From Parasphingorhabdus litoris DSM 22379 (GTDB taxonomy: Bacteria; Pseudomonadota; Alphaproteobacteria; Sphingomonadales; Sphingomonadaceae), in NCBI RefSeq assembly GCF_020906275.1, contig NZ_CP086727.1:124001-188000 (forward strand): a DNA stretch of 64,000 nucleotides, in the 5' to 3' direction. The notes below the pieces were generated by a model that was not told the origin of the DNA, did not search any database, and was given only the letters and a program-made list of their open reading frames with translations. This document shows, in pieces, positions 30,809-39,998 of the stretch (the first letter of the stretch is position 1; each line of letters starts with the position of its first letter). The position numbers and the translations under genes were made by a program.

Positions 30809-32260
30809 CTATTTTCGCTTCAATTCATTCCCGCTCAAGCGCACGACATGCAACAAATTCGTAGATCCCGGTGTCCCGAAAGGCACACCGGCACATACAA
30901 TCAATCGCGATCCCGCTTCGCCGAGCTTGTGTCGCAAGGCCATGCGTTTGGCTTTGGCGATCATTTCCTCGAAATCACTGACATCACGGGTGACGACGGC
31001 ATGGGCACCCCATAAAAGGCCGACGCGCCGCGCGGTGTGGCGATTGGGCGTTAATACCAGCAGTGGAACCGATGGGCGCTCGCGAGCCATGCGGCGTGCC
31101 GTCGATCCTGATGTCGTGAAGCAGACAATGGCGGATGTCTTGATCGTGCGAGCGATATTATAGCTCGCGGCGGCAAGCGCATCGGCGGTTGTTTCATCCG
31201 GCACGGTTTCGGTGAAATGCACTCGCTCGGCATAAGACGGATCATTTTCCACCTGCGAGGCAATCCGGTCCATCATTGTTGCCGATTCAATTGGCCAGTC
31301 GCCTACTGCCGATTCTGCAGACAACATGATGGCATCGGCACCGTCGTAAATGGCGGTCGCGACGTCGGAAACCTCTGCCCGGGTGGGTGTGGGTGATTTG
31401 ATCATCGACTCCAGCATCTGGGTGGCCACAACAACCGGACGGCCCAGTTTGCGGGCGGCGGCGACAATCTGCTTCTGCAGCGGCGGTACCTGTTCCGGCA
31501 GCAATTCCACCCCGAGATCGCCGCGCGCGACCATCACCGCATCAGACAATTCCAATATCTCATCCAGCCGGTCGATCGCGGCGGGTTTTTCGATTTTTGC
31601 CAGCAAGGCCGCCTTGCCACCGATCAAGCGCCTCGCTTCGGCCACATCTTCAGGGCGCTGGACAAAGCTGAGTGCGATCCAGTCCACGTCCTGATCTAGC
31701 GCGAAGGTCAGATCTTTGCGGTCCTTGTCGGTGAGAGAGCTGACTGGCAACACTACTTCGGGAACATTGACACCCTTGCGGTCCGATATCGGTCCGCCAA
31801 CAATCACTTTGGTTTCCACGCACTTGCCATCGGCCTTGGTAACTTCCAGCCGGATTTTGCCGTCGTCCAGAAGCAGCGTATGGCCGGGCTCCAGAGTCTC
31901 GATAATTTCGCGATGCGGCAGGTTGACCCGCTTGGCGTCGCCCTTTTTCTTTTGCAGATCCAGCGTGAATTTCGCTCCGGTTTTCAGTTCGACCGGCGCT
32001 TTGGCGAAGGTACCGATACGCAATTTGGGCCCTTGCAGGTCTGCCAAAATGGTGATCGGCCGCCCGGCTTTCTTTTCCAACGCGCGGATCGAGGCGACGT
32101 TCTTGGCATGGGCCTTATGCTCGCCATGGCTCATGTTCATGCGAAACGCATCAACGCCGGCTTTGTACATTTTTTCGATCATTTCGGGGCTGCCGCTGGC
32201 GGGGCCAAGGGTGGCAAGCACCTTTACTTTGCGGTCGCGGGAGAACATATGCGCTGCCAT
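30809..32260 (-). CDS. pyk: Pyruvate kinase
   Basis: Catalyses phosphoenolpyruvate plus ADP to pyruvate plus ATP, the last step of glycolysis. The 483-residue length is normal. Signatures are FRMNMSHGEH near residue 37, LLAKIEKPAAIDRLDEI around the catalytic Lys, and VARGDLGVELLPEQVP. The C-terminal allosteric domain begins near residue 350. The start could also be the Met four codons in. It diverges from the DUF1244 gene. Confidence 0.96.
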   Translation of the reverse strand: MAAHMFSRDRKVKVLATLGPASGSPEMIEKMYKAGVDAFRMNMSHGEHKAHAKNVASIRALEKKAGRPITILADLQGPKLRIGTFAKAPVELKTGAKFTLDLQKKKGDAKRVNLPHREIIETLEPGHTLLLDDGKIRLEVTKADGKCVETKVIVGGPISDRKGVNVPEVVLPVSSLTDKDRKDLTFALDQDVDWIALSFVQRPEDVAEARRLIGGKAALLAKIEKPAAIDRLDEILELSDAVMVARGDLGVELLPEQVPPLQKQIVAAARKLGRPVVVATQMLESMIKSPTPTRAEVSDVATAIYDGADAIMLSAESAVGDWPIESATMMDRIASQVENDPSYAERVHFTETVPDETTADALAAASYNIARTIKTSAIVCFTTSGSTARRMARERPSVPLLVLTPNRHTARRVGLLWGAHAVVTRDVSDFEEMIAKAKRMALRHKLGEAGSRLIVCAGVPFGTPGSTNLLHVVRLSGNELKRK

Positions 32261-32349
32261 CGAAAATTCCTGTTTTGGTGCTTTAAATTCACGCCTGTTA
32301 GCCCCAAATCATGACAGGATAAAAACAAAAAGCAACGGAAGCATTTCAC

Positions 32350-32658
32350 ATGACAGAACAAATTTCTGATGCAGCGGCTGCGGCGGCCTTTCGCCGCCTG
32401 GTGAAGCATTTGCAGCACCGCCATGATGCGGAAAATATCGACCTGATGGGGCTTGCCGGATTCTGCCGCAATTGTCTGGCCGACTGGGTTCTGGAAGCCA
32501 CGAACGAAGCGGGTGGCAATATGACCAAGGAAGAAGCCCGCATGGCCATTCACGGCATGCCGTCATCCGAATGGAAGAGAAAGTTCCAGACCGAGGCGAC
32601 ACCAGAAAAGCTGCAACGGATGAAGGAAAGCGTAGCCAAGAATGTCGCATCCGATTAA
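32350..32658 (+). CDS. DUF1244 family protein
   Basis: Small cytosolic protein of 102 residues. The conserved core includes LVKHLQHRHDAENIDLMGLA and GFCRNCLADW, whose Cys-x2-Cys pair and nearby histidines might bind metal. The family is common in proteobacteria and has no established role. It starts a plus-strand run with DUF2312 and the YbjQ protein. Confidence 0.85.
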   Translation: MTEQISDAAAAAAFRRLVKHLQHRHDAENIDLMGLAGFCRNCLADWVLEATNEAGGNMTKEEARMAIHGMPSSEWKRKFQTEATPEKLQRMKESVAKNVASD

Positions 32659-32703
32659 AGCGGCTGCACGAATCCAAAAACATATTTTCTGGGGAATTTG
32701 AGA

Positions 32704-32946
32704 ATGAGCGAAGGCAATGTTGCCGCAGACCAGCTGCGTCTGTTTATTGAGCGTATTGAACGGCTGGAAGAAGAGAAAAAGGGCATCGCTGACGATATCC
32801 GTGACGTCTATTCCGAGGCGAAATCACAGGGCTATGACGCCAAAATCATGCGCCAGATCGTCCGCCTGCGCAAAATGGAAACCCATGACCGTCAGGAAAT
32901 GGAAGCCATACTCGACACCTATAAGTCGGCGCTTGGTCTCGCCTGA
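32704..32946 (+). CDS. DUF2312 family protein (GapR-like)
   Basis: An 80-residue, mostly alpha-helical protein with strong heptad character ([20 protein letters not shown]) and a basic C-terminal half. DUF2312 includes Caulobacter GapR, a DNA-binding protein that recognises overtwisted DNA ahead of replication and transcription. The ATG at 32704 has GGGG eight to eleven bases upstream; a TTG two codons earlier is not needed. The spacing of 45 bases to DUF1244 suggests co-transcription. Confidence 0.88.
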   Translation: MSEGNVAADQLRLFIERIERLEEEKKGIADDIRDVYSEAKSQGYDAKIMRQIVRLRKMETHDRQEMEAILDTYKSALGLA

Positions 32947-32988
32947 ACGATCCGCTAACATCCCGGCTTTCACAGCGGGAGAGCAAGC

Positions 32989-33309
32989 ATGATCGTTACC
33001 ACCACCCCAAGCATCGAAGGCAAGGCGATTCGCGACTATCGCGGGATCGTGATTGGTGAAGTGATCGTTGGCGCGAACCTGTTCCGCGACCTGTTTGCCA
33101 GCATCACCGATATTGTCGGTGGCCGCTCTGGCAAATATGAAAATGTCTTGAAACGGGCGCGGGACGAAGCCTTGCTGGAGATGCAGGCCGAGGCGGCTAA
33201 GCTGGGCGGCAACGCAGTGGTTGGTGTGGATCTCGATTACGAGGTTGTCGGCGACAAGGGATCGATGCTGATGGTATCCGCATCGGGAACTGCAGTCGTC
33301 ACAGACTAG
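32989..33309 (+). CDS. YbjQ/UPF0145 family protein
   Basis: A 106-residue protein of the YbjQ (DUF74) family, sometimes called heavy-metal-binding, which forms pentameric rings in solved structures. The signature [18 protein letters not shown] is near residue 20 and [13 protein letters not shown] near residue 75. No catalytic role is established. Its stop overlaps the end of the convergent CPBP gene by four bases. Confidence 0.87.
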   Translation: MIVTTTPSIEGKAIRDYRGIVIGEVIVGANLFRDLFASITDIVGGRSGKYENVLKRARDEALLEMQAEAAKLGGNAVVGVDLDYEVVGDKGSMLMVSASGTAVVTD

Positions 33310-34073
33310 AGAATGTTCGGCCGCGTCAGCAGGACGTAGACCAGACCGCTAGTTGCGATCAGGTTATAAGCCATGTGCATGGCGATATTGGCCCACCAGC
33401 CATAGCGGATTCGGGCATAGCCCCAGATCAGGCCGCCCACCGTCTGCGGCAGGACGAAGGGCAGCAGCGCGGCGGGATTGTCACCGGCATAGTTGAACAC
33501 ATGCACGGAGCCGAAGAGCAGGGCCTGGACCCAGAAAACCACCGGGAAAATCCGGACATACCAGCCCGGCACCGGTCGTTTCCAGAATAGGATTACACCG
33601 ATCAACACGGCAGCGACAATTATGGCCAACAAAACCGCTGTGCCGATGGCAGCGGGCCCGGGCCATCCCACTTGTTCATAGCTATAGGTCAGTCCCATCC
33701 ACACAAGCAGCCCGAAAACGGGGATCAGCAGCCGTGGAGACCCGTTGAGCCAAGAGCGGAACATAAGCTCTTCGACAATTGGTCCGACGATCACGACGAT
33801 CAGTAAAAGCTGCCAGATCGGGCGCTGGAACAGTCCCGCCATGCTGTTTGACATCGAGATATCGAACGCCAGCATCATCGGGAAAAGCACGATCGCGATC
33901 GCCGCCACGATCATGCAGTTGACCGCGAAGAGCCAGATGAGATCAGCCGGTTTTCCGGTCCTTTGCAATTCTGTATCCGCCAGTTTCGGTGCGCGCAGAA
34001 AGGTTAGCAGATCGCGTGTGGTCGCCGTTAGACGGTCGGTGGCCCATCCAATGGTTGAGTTGGGTTCGAACAT
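33306..34073 (-). CDS. CPBP-family intramembrane metalloprotease
   Basis: Membrane protease related to Rce1/CAAX prenyl proteases, 255 residues with about seven spans. The active-site motifs are visible: EELMFRSW (Glu-Glu-x3-Arg), a His in FGSVHVFNY and a His in HMAYNL. Bacterial relatives act in peptide maturation or bacteriocin immunity, but no partner is found here. It diverges from yebC, with 46 bases between. Confidence 0.82.
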   Translation of the reverse strand: MFEPNSTIGWATDRLTATTRDLLTFLRAPKLADTELQRTGKPADLIWLFAVNCMIVAAIAIVLFPMMLAFDISMSNSMAGLFQRPIWQLLLIVVIVGPIVEELMFRSWLNGSPRLLIPVFGLLVWMGLTYSYEQVGWPGPAAIGTAVLLAIIVAAVLIGVILFWKRPVPGWYVRIFPVVFWVQALLFGSVHVFNYAGDNPAALLPFVLPQTVGGLIWGYARIRYGWWANIAMHMAYNLIATSGLVYVLLTRPNIL

Positions 34074-34119
34074 GCGGCAAAGAGCCTCAATAACAATAAT
34101 TCAGGTACGGACGAATCAT

Positions 34120-34863
34120 ATGGCAGGCCATAGTAAATTTGCAAATATCAAGCATCGCAAGGGTGCGCAGGACAAGAAGCGCTCAGCGATGTTCTCGAAA
34201 CTCAGCCGCGAGATTACCGTGGCGGCGAAATCGGGCATGCCGGATCCCGACATGAACCCGCGCCTGCGCCTAGCCGTGAACAACGCCAAGGGCCAGTCCA
34301 TGCCCAAGGACAATATCCAGCGCGCGATCGACAAGGCCTCGGCCAGTGAAGGCGATGACTATAAAGAAGTCCGCTATGAAGGCTTTGGCCCGGGCGGCGT
34401 TTCGCTGATCGTCGAAGCGCTTACTGACAATACCAACCGCACGGTGACCAATGTCCGTACCATATTCTCGCGCAATGGCGGCAATATGGGTGAGAGCGGT
34501 TCGGTCTCCCACGGCTTTGAACGGGTTGGCTATATCGCCTATCCCGCAAGTGCCGGTGATGAAGACACGGTTATGGAAGCGGTTATGGAAGCCGGCGGCG
34601 ATGACATTCAATCCTCCGAAGACGGCCATGAAATCTGGACCGCGATGGAAGATTTGCACGAGGTTGCTGGCGCGCTCGAAAAATCACTCGGCGAAGCGGA
34701 AAGCGTGAAGCTGGCGTGGAAGCCGTCAGTTGAGGTCGAGGTGGATGCGGCGCAGGCGGAAACGTTGCTCGGCCTGATTGATGCGCTGGAAGATGACGAT
34801 GACGTCCAGGCCGTGCACGGCAACTACAGTGTTTCCGACGAAATCATGGAGCAATTGGGGTGA
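34120..34863 (+). CDS. yebC: YebC/PmpR-family protein
   Basis: The 247-residue protein opens [18 protein letters not shown], the family signature. YebC proteins are described as DNA-binding regulators and more recently as ribosome-linked factors that relieve stalling at proline runs. The start is ATG at 34120; the frame is open for 375 bases further upstream, but that part is antisense to the CPBP gene. It leads the classical yebC-ruvC-ruvA-ruvB cluster. Confidence 0.94.
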   Translation: MAGHSKFANIKHRKGAQDKKRSAMFSKLSREITVAAKSGMPDPDMNPRLRLAVNNAKGQSMPKDNIQRAIDKASASEGDDYKEVRYEGFGPGGVSLIVEALTDNTNRTVTNVRTIFSRNGGNMGESGSVSHGFERVGYIAYPASAGDEDTVMEAVMEAGGDDIQSSEDGHEIWTAMEDLHEVAGALEKSLGEAESVKLAWKPSVEVEVDAAQAETLLGLIDALEDDDDVQAVHGNYSVSDEIMEQLG

Positions 34864-34870
34864 CGATATT

Positions 34871-34959
34871 CCCCTCCCGCTTGCGGGAGGGGTTAGGGGT
34901 GGGCCAGTCTCAGCGCACCCTTAATTCCCACCCCCTTCCCCTCCCGCAAGCGGGAGGGG
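34871..34959. repeat. REP-like pair of palindromes before ruvC
   Basis: Two 22-base GC-rich palindromes, cccctcccgcttgcggga... at 34871-34892 and its near-identical partner at 34938-34959, are arranged as arms of a larger inverted repeat that also includes the ggggttaggggtggg stretch. Similar units are scattered in sphingomonad genomes. A variant lies at 38382-38532. The last arm ends five bases before the ruvC start and contains its G-rich ribosome-binding site. Confidence 0.85.
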
Positions 34960-34963
34960 GGAT

Positions 34964-35434
34964 TTGATCATTCTTGGCCTCGATCCCGGCCTTGGCACAA
35001 CCGGCTGGGGCGTAATTAGCGCCGAAGGCAATCGGCTGTCTCATATTGCCAATGGCCAGATAAAGACTGATCCGAAAATGCAACTGGCGAGCCGGTTGCT
35101 GAAGCTCGATCTGGAACTGACCGACCTGTTGCTGGAATATAAACCGGACGCGGCGGCGGTTGAGGAAGTGTTCGTCAACAGCAACCCGCAAAGCACGTTA
35201 AAGCTCGGACAGGCGCGCGGTGTTGTACTGCTCGGCGCGTCGCGTTCGGGGCTTGAGGTTGGCGAATATGCCGCGCGAGCAGTCAAGAAATCCGTCGTCG
35301 GCGTGGGTAAGGCGGACAAGGATCAGGTGCAGGCGATGATCAAGATTTTGCTGCCCGGCGTGAAACTGGCCGGAGCGGATGCCGCCGATGCCTTGGCGGT
35401 GGCGATTACCCATGCGCATCATCGAAAGCATTGA
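34964..35434 (+). CDS. ruvC: Holliday-junction endonuclease RuvC
   Basis: Dimeric endonuclease that cuts four-way junctions made and moved by RuvAB. The 156-residue product has the first catalytic Asp in LGLDPG (residue 7) and the second acidic pair in AVEEVF. The C-terminal acidic residues lie in [17 protein letters not shown]. The start is TTG at 34964. Its only plausible ribosome-binding site, a run of G bases, is the 3' arm of the palindromic repeat next to it. Confidence 0.94.
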   Translation: MIILGLDPGLGTTGWGVISAEGNRLSHIANGQIKTDPKMQLASRLLKLDLELTDLLLEYKPDAAAVEEVFVNSNPQSTLKLGQARGVVLLGASRSGLEVGEYAARAVKKSVVGVGKADKDQVQAMIKILLPGVKLAGADAADALAVAITHAHHRKH

Positions 35435-35492
35435 GAGCAAAAAGAACAAAACAAAAACTCGACAGATTCGCCAGTCGCGCTAAAACACTATC

Positions 35493-36098
35493 ATGATTGC
35501 GAAACTCACCGGCACTATCGACGAAATCGGCACGGACAATATCGTGCTGGATGTTAATGGCGTCGGCTATCTGGTCTTTGCCTCGTCGCGCACCATTACC
35601 GCCATCGGCGGCGTTGGTGATGGCGCGACCATCTATACCGAAATGCAGGTCAGCGAGACCGACATGCGCCTGATGGGTTTTGCCAGCGGGTCGGAGCGTG
35701 ACTGGTTCCGCTTGCTGATCTCCGTACAGGGCGTCGGCGGCAAGGTGGCGTTGGCGATCCTCTCTGCGCTCGAACCCAGCGAGATCAGCCGCGCCGTGGC
35801 GACCGGCGACAAGGCGATGGTCGCACGGGCCAATGGCGTGGGGCCCAAACTGGCGCTGCGCATTGTCAACGAGCTGAAAGACAAAGTCGGCGCCATCGCG
35901 ACTGACCCGGTTGCGGGCAGCGGCGGCGCGATCCACGCGTCGTCAAATAACAGCGCCGACGCGGTGAGCGCGTTACAAAATCTGGGCTTTAAACCGGCAG
36001 AAGCGAGTGCAGCAGTGGCGGCGGCCGATGCCGAGGCGGGTGATGGGGTGACACTGGACGCGCTGGTACGGCTGGCGCTGAAGAAGGCGGCGCGGTGA
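35493..36098 (+). CDS. ruvA: Holliday-junction branch-migration protein RuvA
   Basis: DNA-binding tetramer that targets RuvB to junctions, 201 residues. Domain I is an OB fold (about 1-64, [20 protein letters not shown]). The two helix-hairpin-helix motifs lie near [11 protein letters not shown] and [14 protein letters not shown]. The C-terminal RuvB-contacting domain ends in LALKKAAR. Its stop overlaps the GTG start of the next gene as GTGA. Short diverged copies of its middle and end occur at 36626-36690. Confidence 0.95.
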   Translation: MIAKLTGTIDEIGTDNIVLDVNGVGYLVFASSRTITAIGGVGDGATIYTEMQVSETDMRLMGFASGSERDWFRLLISVQGVGGKVALAILSALEPSEISRAVATGDKAMVARANGVGPKLALRIVNELKDKVGAIATDPVAGSGGAIHASSNNSADAVSALQNLGFKPAEASAAVAAADAEAGDGVTLDALVRLALKKAAR

Positions 36099-36415
36099 GT
36101 ATTGATCCGCGGTCATGGTCAGTAGCTGCAAAGGCGAATGTTTTCATCGCTTCCTTTTTTCCGGCCTTGTTCACAGTATTTTTCGTGATTGTCGTTGCAG
36201 AATTATCCAAGAAGTCCCTTGAGATACTGCTTTTCGGGTTCGTTGCATTTTTTATAGTCGGGCAGTTCTTCTTCAGATGCTACCAGTGCAAAAAAAACGT
36301 CTATCGCAGGGTATCGGGCGGGTTTCTGGGTGTCGACTATGTGGCACCCTGGTCGGAAACAACATGTTCCAAATGTGGGGCCGATTTGACAGTATCGAAA
36401 GCGGTTGATGGTTAG
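36095..36415 (+). CDS. Unknown small membrane protein with zinc-ribbon-like tail, between ruvA and ruvB
   Basis: A 106-residue protein not recognised as a family. Two hydrophobic segments (about residues 15-38 and 46-64) are followed by a cytoplasmic-looking tail with two Cys-x2-Cys pairs (CYQC at about 66-69 and CSKC at about 96-99), which could bind zinc. It begins with GTG overlapping the ruvA stop. Gene order elsewhere is normally ruvA directly followed by ruvB, so this is an insertion. It is followed by a repeat pair and a ruvB/ruvA scar. Confidence 0.6.
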   Translation: MSIDPRSWSVAAKANVFIASFFPALFTVFFVIVVAELSKKSLEILLFGFVAFFIVGQFFFRCYQCKKNVYRRVSGGFLGVDYVAPWSETTCSKCGADLTVSKAVDG

Positions 36416-36442
36416 TAGTCACCTCAGCTTCCTACCCACCAT

Positions 36443-36531
36443 CGTCATCCTGAACTTGTTTCAGGATCCCTCGTACGCATCCAAACCCCTTGCCATTTCT
36501 CCCGAGATGCTGAAACGAGTTCAGCATGACG
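36443..36531. repeat. REP-like inverted pair between ruvA and ruvB
   Basis: A 27-base unit starting cgtcatcctgaacttgtttc at 36443 recurs in inverted form at 36505-36531 (read on the minus strand as cgtcatgctgaactcgtttc). Each arm also has internal dyad symmetry. This is a widespread alphaproteobacterial intergenic repeat type. The right arm supplies the ATG of the chimeric ruvB/ruvA remnant. Confidence 0.8.
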
Positions 36532-36690
36532 AGTGAAGTGGAAAGCGACCGGATGATGTCGGCGAAACGCAAGGTTGAAGATATCGACGCTGCATTGCGC
36601 CCAAAATCGCTGGACGAATTTATCGGGCAGGAAGCGGCGCGGGCCAATGGCGTTGGGCCGAAACTGGCGTTGAAGAAGGCGGCGAAGTGA
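36526..36690 (+). pseudogene. Chimeric remnant: ruvB start joined to ruvA fragments
   Basis: A 54-codon open frame. Codons 16-41 ([20 protein letters not shown] and beyond to ARAN) match the RuvB N-terminus. It then switches at ARAN into [10 protein letters not shown] of RuvA, then at LAL into the RuvA ending KKAAK and stop. Over 63 bases of the ruvB part I count seven differences from the intact ruvB at 37343, all synonymous. The ruvA part also differs from the intact ruvA. The switch points fall at short stretches shared by both parents. The stop overlaps the GTG start of the next gene as GTGA, copying the real ruvA-to-next-gene junction. Confidence 0.85.
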
Positions 36691-37346
36691 GTCAGTTCTT
36701 TGAAACGATGATGAGGTCTTTTCCTGAAGCGATCTCTGTGCCTGATCCACTTATCACCTATTTTCGATGGATTGGTGAGCAGGGCTTGGATCATAATTTT
36801 GGTGGAGATGGATATGCCTACGCCGATATTGGGCCAGATCAGGAGAATGGCTGTCTAGCGTTGAGGCCAGTAGATCCTGATTATGCGAGGGCATGGACGC
36901 ATAGCGATGATGCATCCGTTTACGATCGGCTTGCGGCATTTTGTCAAACTGGCGGCGATGGCTCTTATGCTGCGCTATGGCTTGATAATGACGGTGGAAC
37001 CCGAGTCGTCCATTTAGGATCGGGTTCTGGCTCGACCATGTTGGGTGTTCTGGTCAATGATCCTGTCGACCTCTTGCGCTTGCTCGCGATTGGATATGAC
37101 GAGCTTTGTTGGCCAGAAAATCATCGAAAAACACCAAAAGAAATCTGGGCGGAAGACAATGAAGACGAAGAGTTCGAACCCGCTCCAAAACCATCTGTTT
37201 TGCTACAAAAATGGGTGAGCCAAACATTTGATGTGAATATTCCGAAGACCGCTTCAGAAATAGTGTCTGATGTTCCAGACATGCATGATGACAGATCTGA
37301 TGACCCTTTCTGGCAATGGATAGTGAGCCTGGAGCCAAAAGAGTGA
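36687..37346 (+). CDS. SMI1/KNR4-like protein inserted before ruvB
   Basis: A 219-residue soluble acidic protein. The N-terminal part (about 15-150) has the feel of SMI1/KNR4 (SUKH) proteins: an early [15 protein letters not shown], then [20 protein letters not shown] and a C-terminal helix with [13 protein letters not shown] proteins are common immunity proteins of polymorphic toxin systems, though no toxin gene is adjacent. It starts with GTG overlapping the ruvA-like remnant and ends overlapping the ruvB GTG start, so it is embedded in the ruv operon. The family call is from pattern only. Confidence 0.55.
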   Translation: MSQFFETMMRSFPEAISVPDPLITYFRWIGEQGLDHNFGGDGYAYADIGPDQENGCLALRPVDPDYARAWTHSDDASVYDRLAAFCQTGGDGSYAALWLDNDGGTRVVHLGSGSGSTMLGVLVNDPVDLLRLLAIGYDELCWPENHRKTPKEIWAEDNEDEEFEPAPKPSVLLQKWVSQTFDVNIPKTASEIVSDVPDMHDDRSDDPFWQWIVSLEPKE

Positions 37347-38368
37347 CTGAAGATCGCCTATCCTCGCCCGAGCGAAAAATCGAAGATATCGACGCGGCAC
37401 TGCGCCCGAAATCGCTTGACGAATTTATTGGACAGGAAGCGGCGCGTGCCAATTTGCGCGTGTTTATCGAGGCCGCGAAAAGCCGCAGTGAGGCGCTGGA
37501 CCATACCCTGTTCTTTGGCCCGCCAGGGCTTGGCAAGACGACATTGGCACAGATTATTGCCCGCGAACTGGGCGTGGGTTTTCGCGCGACATCTGGACCG
37601 GTCATTGCCAAATCGGGTGATCTCGCAGCGCTTCTGACCAATCTTGAGGAAGGCGATGTGCTTTTCATCGACGAAATTCACCGGCTCAATCCGGTGGTCG
37701 AGGAAGTGCTCTATCCGGCGATGGAGGACCGCGCGCTCGACCTGATTATCGGCGAAGGGCCATCGGCGCGCAGTGTGCGGATTGACTTGCCTCAATTCAC
37801 CCTGATCGGCGCGACCACGCGGCAGGGGCTTTTGACCACGCCGCTGCGCGATCGGTTCGGTATTCCGGTGCGACTCAATTTCTACAGCGTCGAGGAACTG
37901 GAAAAGGTCGTCCACCGCGCGGCGAAGTTGCTCGGTCTCGATATCGCGCCCGATGGTGCCACCGAGGTTGCCCGCCGCGCGCGCGGAACCCCGCGTATCG
38001 CCGGTCGCCTGCTCCGCCGCGTGCGGGATTTCGCGAATGTGGCGGGGGCTGCGACGGTGGACCAGAAAACCGCCGACGCCTCGCTCACCCGGCTGGAGGT
38101 CGACAGTATCGGCCTCGACGCGATGGATCGCCGCTATCTCCATATGATCGCGGATATCTATAAGGGCGGGCCGGTGGGTGTGGAAACGCTCGCGGCTGGC
38201 CTCAGCGAACCGCGCGATACCATTGAGGAAGTGATCGAGCCATATCTCATCCAACTTGGTCTAGTGGCGCGTACCGCAAGAGGCCGCGCGCTCAATGATC
38301 GGGGGTGGCAACATCTTGGGTTGAAGCCGCCGGCGGGTAAGGAAGTGGACGGGCAGCTGTTTGACTAA
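37343..38368 (+). CDS. ruvB: Holliday-junction helicase RuvB
   Basis: AAA+ motor that drives branch migration with RuvA, 341 residues. Walker A is [13 protein letters not shown], Walker B is LFIDEIHRL, sensor I lies in LIGATTRQG, and the arginine finger region is [10 protein letters not shown] winged-helix end follows. The GTG at 37343 overlaps the stop of the SMI1-like gene and gives the usual sphingomonad start ([17 protein letters not shown]); a frame extending 27 bases further upstream is less likely. Confidence 0.95.
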   Translation: MTEDRLSSPERKIEDIDAALRPKSLDEFIGQEAARANLRVFIEAAKSRSEALDHTLFFGPPGLGKTTLAQIIARELGVGFRATSGPVIAKSGDLAALLTNLEEGDVLFIDEIHRLNPVVEEVLYPAMEDRALDLIIGEGPSARSVRIDLPQFTLIGATTRQGLLTTPLRDRFGIPVRLNFYSVEELEKVVHRAAKLLGLDIAPDGATEVARRARGTPRIAGRLLRRVRDFANVAGAATVDQKTADASLTRLEVDSIGLDAMDRRYLHMIADIYKGGPVGVETLAAGLSEPRDTIEEVIEPYLIQLGLVARTARGRALNDRGWQHLGLKPPAGKEVDGQLFD

Positions 38369-38381
38369 ACCACTCCTCTCC

Positions 38382-38532
38382 CCTTGAGGGAGAGGAAACG
38401 GAGACTTGGCAGCTTGCCTGCCTAGCCGAGTTGGAGAGGGGGACTGGCTTGACGCAACCGCTCCACCCCTCACCAAGATTTTCTAGCAAACAAGTTTGCA
38501 AGTAAATCTGTCCTCTCCCTCAAGGGGAGAGG
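38382..38532. repeat. Inverted REP-like pair after ruvB
   Basis: ctcctctccccttgagggag at 38382 and its inverted counterpart ctctccctcaaggggagagg at about 38513-38532 frame the gap between the convergent ruvB and carotenoid-oxygenase genes. Each arm is itself palindromic. The arrangement resembles the element before ruvC. It may act as a bidirectional terminator; no T-run is present. Confidence 0.7.
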
Positions 38533-38534
38533 AG

Positions 38535-39998
38535 TTAGATCGCCCCAATCTGCTCCGCACTTGCCCAGGTCGCATGCGTACCGCTGCTGATCCGGTGGGG
38601 CAGGATGATCGTGCAGACCGGGCCGGCGGTGATATCCTTGGCATCGACGATGATGCACTCGCTGCGATCCTGCGCCATGTCGGTGATGAAGCTGATGAGA
38701 TAGCCGTCGTCCTCTGAATTTGCATTTTTGCACGGGATGAACGGGGCTTCCGATCCGAAACGCTCATCGCCAAAATAGTAGCGCTCCGCCGTGCCGGTTT
38801 CCAGATCATGTTTGACCACACCGTTGAACAGGAACCAGCCGGGATGACCGGTGACGCTATAGACATAGCGATAGGGGCCGCCTGCCACTTGCTGGTTGAA
38901 CATGCCAAACTCGACCGGATAGTCATCAAACAGCGTTTCTTCGCGCGTCTCTCCGGTTTTCAAATTGAATCGCCAGCGGTGCAATTCGGGCTGAAAACTG
39001 TGCAGATCAATACTCGCGCCCATGCTCTCATAGCCCGCCGGGAAATCGATTAGCGGCTTGGGTACGGGTTGATTCTGGAAATAGCCGTCGAGCACCAGTT
39101 CATCGCCCTCTTCAAAGGCATTGGCCCAGTGCAATACATAGGTTGGCTTGGCATCAAACCACATGATGTCTTCCGGCTGTCCCATACGCGGGATCACCCC
39201 GAACCGTGTCGGCTCATCGGGATGGTAGGAGGGGACATAGAGATTCTGTTCAATCAGCTCCGGCTTCCAATAGAGGGGGCAGTCGTTGAAGATCGCGTAA
39301 TTCTCGGAAAATGCCATATCATGCGGCAGGCGCGCGCCGGGCAGCTCGATGGGAATGAAATGCTTCAGCTCATCATCCGGACCGACCACGCCATAGTGCA
39401 GAAAGGGCGCTTTGGTGCTGTAGTTGAAGAATAGCAACTCGCCGGTTTTCTCATCCACTTTGGGGTGGGCGGAAATGCCATCTTCGGGCACCCAGTCTGC
39501 TGTGCCCAGCGTTTCCAGTGTTTCCGGGTCGAGCTGATAGCCATCTCCGCATTGGTAAAAGGTCGAGAGGATTTTCCCGGCATGGACGACAACATCGGTT
39601 GAGCTGCTATCCTTGACGCTGCCATGCGCGCCCCAGCCGGGCCGTTTGGAATCCGATGGTCTGCCCATGATCCCGACCCATAGAGGTTCACCGGCCTCCT
39701 GCTCGGCCTCAAAACCCTCGGTGCGGACAAAGCGGTTGCGATAGCTGGCCTTGCCGTCCTTGATGCGAAGGGCATGAATCATCCCGTCGCCATCGAAGGG
39801 ATGATAGCGCCCGATGCTGTCGTGCACGGGATTTTCGGTGTTTCTAATATAAACGCCGTCTATATCCGCCGGTATCGTCCCGATGACCTCAAGATCATCC
39901 GTATCAATTTCTTCAAATACCGGTGTCCAGGCGCCGTTGCGATAGGGATGGTCATTCGCCTCCAGCGTAGTCTTGATCTGGTTCACCGGTATGTTCAT
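38535..39998 (-). CDS. Carotenoid-oxygenase (RPE65) family dioxygenase
   Basis: Non-haem iron dioxygenase of 487 residues with a seven-bladed propeller. The four iron-ligand histidines appear to be in ISAHPKVD, RLPHDMAF, VLHWANAF and, near the C-terminus, GTHATWA. The N-terminal DGVYIRNTENPVHD and RYHPFDGDGMIH are family hallmarks. Members cleave carotenoids, apocarotenoids or stilbenoids such as lignostilbene; which applies here cannot be told. The ATG overlaps the dapD stop by one base, giving an operon with dapD. Confidence 0.88.
   Translation of the reverse strand: MNIPVNQIKTTLEANDHPYRNGAWTPVFEEIDTDDLEVIGTIPADIDGVYIRNTENPVHDSIGRYHPFDGDGMIHALRIKDGKASYRNRFVRTEGFEAEQEAGEPLWVGIMGRPSDSKRPGWGAHGSVKDSSSTDVVVHAGKILSTFYQCGDGYQLDPETLETLGTADWVPEDGISAHPKVDEKTGELLFFNYSTKAPFLHYGVVGPDDELKHFIPIELPGARLPHDMAFSENYAIFNDCPLYWKPELIEQNLYVPSYHPDEPTRFGVIPRMGQPEDIMWFDAKPTYVLHWANAFEEGDELVLDGYFQNQPVPKPLIDFPAGYESMGASIDLHSFQPELHRWRFNLKTGETREETLFDDYPVEFGMFNQQVAGGPYRYVYSVTGHPGWFLFNGVVKHDLETGTAERYYFGDERFGSEAPFIPCKNANSEDDGYLISFITDMAQDRSECIIVDAKDITAGPVCTIILPHRISSGTHATWASAEQIGAI

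Noticed and set aside
33745..34119. Long in-frame upstream extension of yebC
   Set aside because: The extension is antisense to the CPBP protease gene, and the family signature starts exactly at 34120.
34871..34959. GC-rich palindromes before ruvC as a CRISPR-like or attachment site
   Set aside because: Only two units in inverted order, no spacers, and no integrase or cas gene nearby.
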